From Leucocoprinus leucothites (taxonomy: Eukaryota; Basidiomycota; Agaricomycetes; Agaricales; Agaricaceae): a stretch of DNA of 64,000 bases. Below, one piece after another: positions 46,446-57,329 of the stretch. Position 1 is the stretch's first letter. Every line of letters starts with the position of its first letter. The stretch spans positions 1-64,000 of the forward strand of contig JAACJO010000056.1 of the NCBI GenBank assembly GCA_013368445.1. Reading direction: 5' to 3'. The translations under genes were made by a program, and so were the position numbers. The notes under the pieces were generated by a model, which saw only the letters and a program-made list of their open reading frames with translations, made no database searches and had not been told where the DNA came from.

Positions 46446-48360
46446 ACCACGGGAGTAGATTTCCTGATGATAGAGTAGATTCGTTAGACATCACTAGGCC
46501 TCCTTCCAGTTGTAAAGTAGCTTCTTGGTGATGTTCACAAAAATCAGCCGCTGTCGAGTCTGTCGGATATTGTAAAACAACTACATTACCTACTGGGCTA
46601 CGGCATCTTTTGGGTTGACAGAGATGTATGAAAAACGGTGATCACTGAACGAGCGAATTATTATAATAGAGCCTCGAACGAATCTGATTACCTAACAGCC
46701 AACCGAGAATATTCCACCGCCTTGTCCCCATGCTCTGGCACTCTTTCTTTTTCCCTTCAGTACACTCCGAACATAATCATCGGATAATGCCTAGCACACG
46801 CACTCTCGCTTACACCAACCACAAGCTCGTGTCGTATACCTGTCCCTTTTTATCCCTGTTCCGAACCTTCTTCTCCACGAGGATATAAGAATAGGAGGAC
46901 TATTCGACGATGTGATCGCGGTAGGGAATGAGAGTGGAGTGCACGGTGCATTGACAGAAGTTTATGATAGCTCCGCGATTTGCGAGTGTACGCAGGGTTC
47001 AGGATTCTCGAGAGCTGGTATGAGCGGCAGGAAGGGATGATGTACTGTTCTTGTGCGAATGCATGGAGGATTGTTAGATTTTGGTTTTATGAATGTAGCG
47101 GGCGATGTACTTCTCTAACCGTTTGATTTGAAGATGGATTTCAAAGAATAATATACGATACATCGGTTTTCACTTAGCATGGCGTGTATGGGGATGTAAA
47201 TTGTCAAACTTGGCAGTAATGGGAATGGGCGATAAAACTCTCGAGCTCAGGCTCTCAGTCCTGATTCTCTGGGCAATTTCTCTGAGCTCATTCAGCGTGA
47301 TCTTTCCAGCTCCTTGCACGGCTCTTGTAATATCATTCGAACTGGCACGCAATGCCATCTAGGCATACCTAGCGAGCATACGGGAATGCTTTCAAATGCG
47401 GACGGAAGGACAGCTTTACTGCCTAATCAACAGGCTACACAATCGAAAGTGGGGGCCGTTGGTTGTTGCTGAATGAACCGAAGACTACGATAATTCTGAA
47501 CAGAAAAACATCAAACCTAAAATTATGTTTTACGTCTTGCTTCAGCTGTATGATCAAGTCCTCGTCACCATCCAGCTTACTCGCCTCCAAGCACCTTCTG
47601 GCCCTCAACGTCGGCTCATTCAGTATCCTTGCGAATTATCGACGGTTTTTCTCCCGACAAACTAGTCATACACTCGAGTGGCATAAGTCTCACCGTCGAG
47701 TAAGGATCGACGGTCGGAGTTGAACAGGAATGAGGGTTTGAATATTCATTCTCATAGACCGTGTGGATGATATAGCTGATTGGCGGTATGTTTGGGACAG
47801 AATCGAGCTGAAGCTAATCGATGCATTGTTTGTGGAAAATATAACATGGTTTAAAGATGAGGGGCGAAAAGTGTCAGATGTGAAGGCAAGAGAATGAGTG
47901 CCTTGAGGAGTTGATTGAGCTGTTGATATAAAGCTTTTTGCAGACACAGAAACAGAGGGGTTGGGAGGGCGCGGACGCTTTCGAGCAAGTGATTTATGAG
48001 TGTTCGAGATTGCGAGAGTTGGGTCTTCAGCGGGGAAATATATATGTAATAGCTGCTAAAAGGATAAGGAACCGATGATGACAATTCTCATCGAAAATTC
48101 GAAATTGAGATGGCCGCAATCTGCGGCTACGATCTTGCTATCGGGTGCGGAGCCTTCTGAGACACGTCTAGTACAGCTCCAGTCTGCAAATCTATGACAA
48201 GTTTAGGACATCCGGAAAATATATGGATTAAACTTTTGCGTAGTGGAGTGGATGTGAAGTTCCCAATTTACGAGCTCACTAAACGTATCGATAGCTTTTC
48301 CTCTGACAGCGATAATATTAGAATGTATCGGGATTAGGTGAGATTATCGATAACATGCGG
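46446..48360. other. Spacer of cassette 1
   Basis: Repeated in the later spacers. It contains minus-strand frames (47358-47170; 48084-47690) that have counterparts at 55753-55532, 56444-56093 and 63942-63448. These share LSPI(P/L)ITA and a QLNQLL/QFNQLL-type segment but differ in frame and length, as expected for a decayed gene or chance coding in conserved spacer. No product can be named. Confidence 0.4.
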
Positions 48361-48960
48361 TCGCAATGGACGAAGCGCGGAAATTGGGACAGAGTGGCCT
48401 CGGACGAGGTTCAAAACCAAACGAGCGCACCACATTCATTAGATTATTGTATAGCGAGCCGCTCATCGGGTCAATTTCCCAGGCTTCGTCCTTCTCACGC
48501 CTGTATTCCGTGACTGTGACCAAATAGCCATCAACGTGATTATATTGGCCAAGTTTCTTTCCAACCGCACAGTGTGCCCTGGGTTCAGCGTTCTCTTCCT
48601 CGTCAATTTCCCTGTGCGATTCCGAAACAACATCCCTTTACATGTCACACATCTAGAAATAAACGGCGTGCGCCATCTTGTTCATTAAAGGAAGCCTACA
48701 CATCGATTCAGAACCACGAAACAGCTATCGGTATGCCTAATGAATCGAACTCCCTCGTTGCCGACTCTGTTTGGCGCATTTCCTGTGGTACAGCTCTCAA
48801 GGTTTCATGATCTCACATGTTTTTTCACATACATACATCCCAATTCCACAAGTTCGCTGCGCCTTGCCTCCCTCAAGCCTCTGGCCGAGACCATGGAGCG
48901 CAGTTATGGACTGCATAGTGGTTCCCCTCTTGCGAGTGAATAGCTGGAGATGCGAGATTC
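48361..48960 (+). repeat. Leader repeat of cassette 2
   Basis: Matches about 56700-57320 and 63780-64000. Shared words include GCGAGCCGCTCA, TGTGACCAAATAGCCATCAA and TTTCCCTGTGCG(A/G)TT. It replaces the exon 1 region of the intact BRCT gene. One copy (56694-57086) has an open frame of 130 codons with no recognisable domain; the others are broken. Confidence 0.6.
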
Positions 48961-48977
48961 CTTGAATAAGTCACGAC

Positions 48978-51900
48978 GGGTCGTTGAGTTGGTAACTGAT
49001 TTGATAGAGGAGTCCGCGGCCGTTGGTGGAAGTTATTATTGTAGGCTTATGGGGCGGATCGGACGTTGGTCTTGGGCAAGATTCAATATTCAGCGGTGAG
49101 TGTTGATTTGGGTTGAATTACAGTATTGTTTAATCCAATGAATGAACATGCCACAGTTATTCTGTTGATCCTGCCATGATATTCTCGGGTATCGCAACCT
49201 GCACATTAGACGACCGTCTTCTATCTCTTTCACGCCTTTCACTCTAACTCACTGCAGCTCCTTCCTTTCGTGTCGATATGTTCGGTAGACCTCTAACCGC
49301 ACGATTTCGAAGTTCTCTGTTTAGGCATATCTGCCCTCGGCGGTCAATGGCGCGTCATATTAGCCAGCGACGTAGCGCATCTCTTCTGCACCACGGAGAA
49401 GAAGGAAGGGAAAGCTGTGGCGGAGTATGATATCCTAATTACTAGATGGAGAAGTTGGAAGGCGTATGGAAAGGTGGGCGCTTTGAGCAAAAACTCACGA
49501 AAAACATACTTATTCATGATTTTGTTAGGTATTTAAGCTACACAAGGCTATTGGGACTATGGCGTGGCTATACCATGTCCAGTAGTCCGGCCTGATGCCG
49601 AGACTGGTCGACCAGCTACTGCATTACCCTATTCCGCGGAAATCTATCGAAGGATTCTTACAGCATGTACGTTCATCATTTTTATTTGCTACACGTTCTT
49701 ACGTCTTGCAAGAAATACTGTAATCAACTACACTGGCGAAGCTCGCGAATACATTCAACGCATTATCACTGCTATGGGAGGCAAGTTCGCACCTATGATG
49801 ACTGGTCGTAATGCCGTCGTTAACGCTATACAGTACGTTCTTCGTATGACCATTAATCCACGCATGTATTAACGTGAATATCCGGCATCCAAGGCTAAAC
49901 GACGGACAACTTAGCACAAGTATGGTCGCTCCCCATCGTTAACCACACCTGGCTCGAAGACTGTTTCATTCAGGGCGGGCTTTTGGTCATGGATACAGAT
50001 GTTTCTGACTGGAGTTGATTTCAATTGGTCTTTTGGTGAGAGGGGCGTTGGTGTGCGTGGGGTGGAGCTATGCGATGAATAGGAGACGAAGGAGCATGAA
50101 GGGAGTAGTGATGAGAAGGATGTGTATGTGGGGATGGATGTAAAAATGGATGGAGAGGAAGAGGATGAGGTGTTAAAGAAGGGTGTGGAGATGATTGGGA
50201 AGAGGTTGCCTGTAAAGTCGAAATCGGCATCTGGCTCACCGGCAAAACGGAGCGTGGTGACTACTTCTTCGTCGCCTACCAAACGAGGTGTGACAGCTTC
50301 TTCGGTCATGCAGGTTTCGCCGACCAAACGGGCGAAATTAAATCGGTATCGCCGGTCGATAAGAGGAGGATCGGGTCTGACGATGAGGATGAGGAGAGGG
50401 TGGAGGTAGATGTACCTCCGCAACTGCCGAGTGACGATGACACTGAAGAGAGCAAGAAGCACCAGAAGAAGTCAGGTCGAACGCCGGGAAAGTCGGTTGC
50501 GATGGGTGTCAGTAGCTCCGAGGAGGGACCAGTGCAACTTGTCACACCAACCAAGAAGACGAGACCAAAGACGAAATCGACACATGTCGTCCTTGTACCA
50601 TCGAAGAAATAGCCTTCGGTGGACTTGAGGTTGACAGATGAGAGTGAGAATGAGGAGCTGGAGGTGGGGATGTCCGAGTTAGTTAGGTCGTCGGCTGCTG
50701 CGAGGGTGAAGTCGAAGAAAGGAGCGGGGGTAGTTCCAGCCAGAAGAAGAAGCGGAGGGTGGATACTAACGATGAGGAGGAGGAAGGTTGCAAGGAGGGT
50801 GGGGAGTCGGCGAAGAAGGCGATCACACGGGTTGATTATTCAAGTGAGGGTGAGGTAGAAGAAGAGGGGCAGACTGTGCCAAAGTCGAACGAAAAAGCTT
50901 GTCAGGCTGCTTACTAGCGAGACAAGTCTTCAATTGACCGGGGAGCGAGAGAAAGAGTGGGCTGAAGGATCTTCTACAAAGTCGAGTCAGCTTCTTGTGC
51001 GTCGTGCGAGTGTGAGGATGAGGACGGATACAGAAGACCCTGTTGATAACGACGAGTGTGGTAGCAAGTCCTCGAGATAGCGGCAGAAGGAGGGGGAGAA
51101 AGTAGGTGCTCCCGCGTCCAAACCTAGTGGGTTACTGAGAATGACTCGAGGCGATGCTCGTACATGTGCCAAAACCAAATTTGTGAGTGCAAAAGCGAGG
51201 GGGTTGTATTCCGACAGTGAAAGCGAGGTGGAGGGGTCAGTGGGATCCGAAGCTCAGAATTCTTCGCTTCCTGCGAAAGGAAAGGGAAAGGGGAAAGGGA
51301 AGGGAAGGGCGACGAAGTCAAACAGGGGCCTAAAGTCCAAGTCGAAGAGGGTTTCGTCGTCTTCCGAGGAGGAGGTAGAAGTGGAGAGTGAGAGGGAGGA
51401 TGAGGAGACGAGCAAGAAGCTACCAGTTACTGCAAACGTGTCACCATTGAGGAAGACGGCTTCAGTTGTGGTCGAGTTACCACCTCCTTCGGCCAGAAAG
51501 CATCCACTAAAGAATACCTATGGTGGCGCGGCAAATAAGGCGAAGAAGAAGGCGAGAGGTGATGAAGATGAGACTAAAGAGGAAGAAGAGGAAGAACCAC
51601 CGTCAAAGCTGGGGGAAAAGCGCGAGTCGGCTATCAAGAAAGCGGATAGCATATTTGTTGAAGCTGGTGAAGTACAAGGATCCTCCTCCACGTCTACTTC
51701 TCGTCCCAAACCAATGCTAAAACCAAAACTAAAATCATCACTATCTAAACCTACCACATCATCACCGCTCTCATCCATTGATAATACCCCCGCAAACGCC
51801 AACAGCACCGATACCACAGACTACAACACCGCCAGCGAAACACATGAACCACTCCCAGCAAGGAGAGGTGCTGCCGCAAAGGCGGAAGCGAAATTGAAGG

Positions 51901-53016
51901 AGATGATGCCTGATGCGACTCGATATGAGCAAGAGGCTAAAAGGGCGAGGATGAGTGGTGGATGGACGAGTTTGTGGGAGAAAGAGTTGGAGAGGCAGGT
52001 TAAGGATAAGGAAAAGGAGGAGAAAGAGAAGGAGAAGGAGAATAGAAAGAAGAGGGCGTCGGATGTGAGTGGTGAAGACGTCGAGGAGCGTGTGGCGAAG
52101 AAACGTAGGAGGTCAAGTGCTGTGGGGGGTGAGGAAGAGGAGGGTGAGGGTGAGCTAGAGGTGGTGATTAGCGAGGTGGGGAAGGGAAAGACGAAGGTGA
52201 AGAGGGAGTCCGATAGGGGCATTTCTGCGACAGCGTCGAACAAAGTGTATCTGATGACGACGCAAGTGACACTTGGTGCTGATGTGGTCAAGAGTGTATC
52301 GCGTCACCTCACCACTGCGGGGATTAAATTATCGAATAGGCACTGGAGAAACTTGGTGTCGTTATGGCTTCAGAAGTCTCGCAGTGCACGCACCTGATCG
52401 CTCCGAATTTAGTCCGAACGGAAAAGTTCTTGTGTGCGTTGGCATCTGCGCCTGCGGTTCTGCAAGAAGCGTGGGCTATCAAGTCGGCACAAGTAAAACA
52501 GCTATTACGTGCGTCAATGCATCTCAATTGAAGTCACGGCTGACAATGATTTCTTGTCCATCTGCAGCTTTTGAGAAATTTCTACTTCGTGACGCTGCCG
52601 CCGAAAAGAAGTATCGTATGAAGCTCAGTGATGCGCTCATGAGAGCAAAAGAACTCAAAGGGACATTGCTCGCGAACAAGACATTTTATCTGACTGCCAA
52701 GACAAAAGTGGATTATAAGCTCTTAAAGAGCGTCATCAGTGCTCATGGTGGCCAGGTACGTCTATATCTCTTCTCCTATCGCATCAGCAATTAATATCTA
52801 ATTCATAAATAGCTCTTACAGCAATGGCCGACAGTCCGACAGCTTACCGGTCACGCAGATCGACATATAATTTCGTGTGCTGAGGATATATCGATTTGGA
52901 GGCCGTTGGCCGCACAGGGTGTACCGATCTATATGCACAAGTTTTTATTGATTGGGGTATTGAGGCAGGAGTTGGACTGGGATTTGATGGAATTTAGAGT
53001 CGCGGAGTCGGTGTGA
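48978..53016 (+). pseudogene. BRCT pseudogene 1 (cassette 2)
   Basis: Aligned with the intact gene at 38914-43773. Exon 1 is missing except for its last codons before a GTAACT donor (48990). Exon 2 onward is recognisable (ADRTLVLGKIQ). Exon 4 has an internal deletion of about 0.5 kb near 49390. In-frame stops occur at 49582-49584 (exon 5), 50080-50082 and 50610-50612 (exon 7), with frameshifts near 50340 and 50760. The donor after ADVVK is altered from GTGTGT to AGTGTA. The stretch 51141-52290 is still open and the last three BRCT exons are nearly identical to the intact gene, which points to fairly recent duplication or gene conversion of the 3' half. No functional product is expected. Confidence 0.85.
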
Positions 53017-53275
53017 GGATATGAGGACTTGGTATTCCAGTGCTTATATTTAATTTGAAGCTTTTGTTCGTTGATTATGAATTTGTTTATAACAATTTAT
53101 ACTGCTATCTTTGTGGTTGGCTGTTCACGTTGCTTCCTTGTGGGTACAAAGCTGACAGTTTAGCGCTTGTATCTCAATTGCTGTGTTGTGCTGTGGACCG
53201 ACACTTGAACCGAACTCCCATCTCACTCTTCCGACAGCGCCATCCGCCTCACTCTGACCATAACACTTTTCTATT

Positions 53276-55334
53276 ATGCCATTCTTTGCTGAAAGTAACC
53301 GGCTCAGAGTTAAAGGAGGTACCTTTATTGAAGCTGAAAACGTCCTGAACGTTCATCATCATCCCTCTTGTGAGTGTTGTACATTGTGCCACCCCGATAA
53401 ATGTCTGAAATGTGATGTATCCGTGGTAAAGCTGTCGATCCTGGTTTTGACATGCTACAGGCGGCGTCCTTACCTCAAGCCATGTACGACTCCTCCGCTC
53501 GCGATCCTCCTCTTTGCTTCCCTGGTACCCGCGAAGAATATCTACACACAATCACCAGCTGGGGAAAGGGCGAGTGGGAGGATAGTCGAACTCGTGTCTT
53601 ATGGATGAAAGGACCCGCCGGCGTTGGAAAGTCGGCAATCGCTCAAACATGGGTGGAGGGATTGGAGGGCAAGCACAGTGCTTCATTCTTCTTCTCTCGA
53701 GCAAATCACTGGAACGATCCCAATAAGCTCATTCCGACGATCGCTTATCAACTCGCCACCAAGTACCCCTCATATCGGGAAGCCGTTAGTGCCACCATCG
53801 TCCGGGACCCGTTTGTTCTGCAAAAGTCGATCAATACCCAGTTTCGGGAGCTCCTCGTGGAACCACTCCGCGAGTTGAGTTCCGAAGATCGTGATGCCAG
53901 CGACAATGTCGTCGTCATAGTTGATGGTTTGGACGAATGCGATGGTCTGGAAGCGCAGGATGCCATTGCTCAAGTGGTCATTACATCCATCGCAGAAGAA
54001 ACATCTCCCTTCTTGTGGGCGTTCTTCACTCGCCCCGAACCCAACATCGTTGCCAGTTTCTCTTCCAGCAAGGCAAAAGACCTGTGCTGGGACCTTACAT
54101 TGCCGATCTCTCGCGACACCGACAAGGACATCGAAGCATACCTTCGCGATGGGTTTCGGACCATAAGGAAGAGGTATCACATCCCTGATGCCGTACCCTG
54201 GCCGTTGGAGGAGGATATCCTTAGGCTCGTCGAGCAATCTGCTGGCTTGTTCGTCTACGGAGTCAGTGCCATGCGATTTATCACCCTTGGTCCTGGACTA
54301 CCGGGCCCTGCAGAGCGTCTCAAATCTTTGCTCGATTTAGGCAACTACGACAGTCAACCACTTTCTAAGCTTGACCAGCTCTATCTTCTCATTATGCAGC
54401 AAATACCGAAGGATATCCTCCAGAATACGTTGCTCATCCTCACCTACAATGAATTGACAGGATCAGGCATGAACGTCTCCACCATGTGTATCCTGCTCAA
54501 CTTCTCGGAAGCAACATTTTACGCCCTTCTTCATAATCTTCACTCCATCCTTGAAGTGTATCCTTCGGGTGAACATGGTTCTCGCTATCTTCGATTTTAC
54601 CACGCTTCCTTCACCGAATTTTTGACGTCACTCGACAGGTCGACATCAGAGTACTGCATACGAACACAGAATCTCTTCAGTCGAGTATACTCTGCTTGTC
54701 TTGACCTCGCTTGCACTCCACCGTTTCTGTGCTCTCCAGATCCAACCACCGGTGCGTACGTCAGCAGAAGTGAAGGCTAAAGCCCTAACTTGCCGTGTAC
54801 CATAGGACTCTGCTCGGGACGCTGCTCGAATGGCGACGAAGCAAAATTGAGCGCACACTGTGCAGCAATGTATGAACTCATATCCCTTCCTCGGAGGATG
54901 CTCCCCTGGTATCACCCTTGTGAAGATCCCTGCTCCCTGGATAGATTGCTGCATGTTAAGTGGAACTTCGCACCAGTTCATTCCTTCCTGTCGTACGTGC
55001 CAGGGGCAGCTGTCGCAGAATTCGTCAATGGGGTATTCTACTGCATTTCGACATCACTTTCATTGCTCATTTCTACTTGCAGATCCCTGAAAAGCGGCGG
55101 TCCAGTATCATCACGAGCACTCCAGCTAGGGTGACTCTACTCAGTAGAGTAAAGAGCTTGGTGCTACGACGCGCTTCCCCAAGAGCATACACTTTGGGAA
55201 CCGGAAATCACATGGTGCTACTGATGGGCTCAGAGCATGATTGGTATCACCTCAGTACTATCGAACCATCAAAAACCAGTAAAAACTCCCTGAAACGCTT
55301 TCTGTCGCTGGTTCGGTTTCAAGTTCGTTCTTGA
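53276..55334 (+). CDS. NACHT-type NTPase, NLR-like, copy 3 (cassette 2)
   Basis: Four exons: 53276-53369, 53432-54751, 54806-55032 and 55083-55334, giving 630 residues. It begins MPFFAESNRLRVKGGTFIEA. The intron 1 acceptor has shifted: the AG used by copies 2 and 4 is gone, and AAAG at 53428-53431 adds one codon, keeping the frame. P-loop GPAGVGKSAIAQT, Walker B VVVIVDGLDECDG and FFTRPEP are intact. Variable patches read KRYHIPDAVPWPL, YNELTGSGMNVS and YPSGEHGSR. The C-terminal exons end FLSLVRFQVRS. It starts 260 bases after the end of BRCT pseudogene 1, exactly as copy 2 does after the intact BRCT gene. Confidence 0.87.
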
Positions 55335-56700
55335 TACCACGGGAGTAGATTGTCTGGTGATAGTAGATTACCGAGAATTCCCTCAGCCTTCTTTCATTTA
55401 TAAAATAACTACTTGCAGCTTGATAGCATCCAGGAAAATCAACTATTATCGAGTTTATTGGATATTGTATAACTACATTGCCCGCTGGCGCCACGATGTC
55501 TCCTGTGCTCCCAGATACATATGCAGCACCTTCAAGTCGGGTGGCATCTAGCATGGCGTGTGCGGGAATATGAATTGCTGAGCACAGCAGTGATGAGAAT
55601 AGGTGATAAAATCTTAGAGTTCAGACTCCCGACCCTGATTTCCTCTGCAATTTTTCCAGGCTCACTCAACATGACGTTTATAGCTCCTTCTAAGGCCGTT
55701 ACAATCGTAGTCAAGCCGGCATACAATACTATGTGCGCATAACTAGCGGGCATTCGGAATTCTTTTCAAATAAGGATGAAGGGCGGACCACACGATCAAG
55801 CGAGTGTTAATGGGGCAAAGGTGGGGTTTGTTGGTTATTCCTGACTGATCCGAAGGCAATGACAGCTCTTGTCGGAAAAAGATAAAATCTAAAATCGTAC
55901 TCGTGTCTTTCTATGTTAAAACCCCCTTCCTCAGCCAGCTCACTCGTATCCTACTAACACGCTCTGAGTACCGCACTAACTCATTTAGTATCCCCACGAA
56001 TCATGCACTCAAGTCCTATCATAGGCTGCATAGTCGAGATACGGATCGACAGCTGGATTTGGACCGAAATGAGGGGATTTGAATAGTCATTCTCATAGAC
56101 CCCGTGACTGATACAGTTGATAGTGGAAGTCGGGCCAGGATCGATGCGAAGACGAGTTATTGGATGGAAAAATAATACCGCTTGGAGATGAGAGGTGAAA
56201 AGTGCCTAAGCGTGGGAGAGAATCAACGACTTGAGGAGTTGATTGAGCTGCTGATACACAGTTTTTGTAGACGTAGAAAGAGAGGGACCGTGAGAGAGCG
56301 TAGACGTTTTCGACTCGGAGCATGAGATCTATGAGGGTTAGGGATCGCGAGAGTGGAAAGCCGCCAGCCGGGAAATATGGAACAGTTGATCAACGGGCTG
56401 TTTGGTAAACCTATCATGACTATTTTCAGGATTGAGATGGCCAAGATTTATTGCTGCGTTTTCATTAACTAGCAGGTCCAACTGAGAAGCGCTTAACATG
56501 GCTTCTGGCTGCAAATACGTGACCGGTTAAAGGCATCCAGAGAATATATGGAATCCACTTTCATATAGTGCAGTAGATGTGATGTTCTGATGCGTCACTC
56601 GAAGAGCATAGCCATCGCCATTTCCCGATTTGCGAGACCAGTAGGGTTCTCCTTCTGACAATGACGATTATTGGGAGGCAGTGAAATTAATCAATGACAG
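55335..56700. other. Spacer of cassette 2
   Basis: Homologous to the cassette 1 spacer but shorter: the 46290-47175 segment, including the duplicated NACHT exon, is absent. Minus-strand frames at 55753-55532 and 56444-56093 correspond to those of the other spacers. No gene is supported. Confidence 0.4.
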
Positions 56701-57320
56701 GTGGTTTCAGAACACATTGCGCATACAATTGGACAGAGTGGCTCCTGGAGAGATTCGAAATGAACGACCGCAGTGACTACATTCAGAGTACAGTATTATT
56801 GCAGAGCGAGCCACTCATCAAGTCTATTTCCCAGGCTTTGCCCCTCCCAGATGACTGTGACTGTGACCAAATAGCCATCAAAGCGGTTATTTTGGACAGA
56901 TTTCTTCCCGACCGCCATGGGTCCAGCGTTTCCCCCCTCGTAAATTTCCCTGTGCGGTTTCGAAACAACATCCCTTCACATGTATGCATGCATAAGGGCC
57001 CTGCACAATCTTACTCATCAAAGGAGTCCTGCACGTTGATTGAAGAACGAACCGCGAAGCACCTACCCGAATCCTCAGTGAATTGAATTCCCTCGTTGGT
57101 GGCTCCATTCAGCGAATTGCCCACGATGCGGTTCTCAAGGCCTCATACGGCCTAACGTAGGCATTCGTTATGCCCTATGTTTTTCCGTATACCTCAATCC
57201 CAATTCCACGAGTTCACCGCGACTTACCCCCTCAAGTTGATCGAGACCATGGAATTCAGTACATTGTTATGGACTGCATAGATGGTTGTCTATTTGTGGG
57301 TGGGTGCATAGGAGTGTGGG
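56701..57320 (+). repeat. Leader repeat of cassette 3
   Basis: Counterpart of 48361-48960. It includes a 130-codon open frame (56694-57086) beginning MTGGFRTHCAYNWTEW, with no recognised family; its equivalents in the other leaders carry stops, so coding status is doubtful. Confidence 0.5.
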
Positions 57321-57329
57321 GTTCATCGG

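Noticed and set aside
56694..57086. 130-codon open frame in the cassette 3 leader as a gene
   Set aside because: The homologous leaders at 48361 and 63780 carry stops in the same region, and no domain is recognisable.
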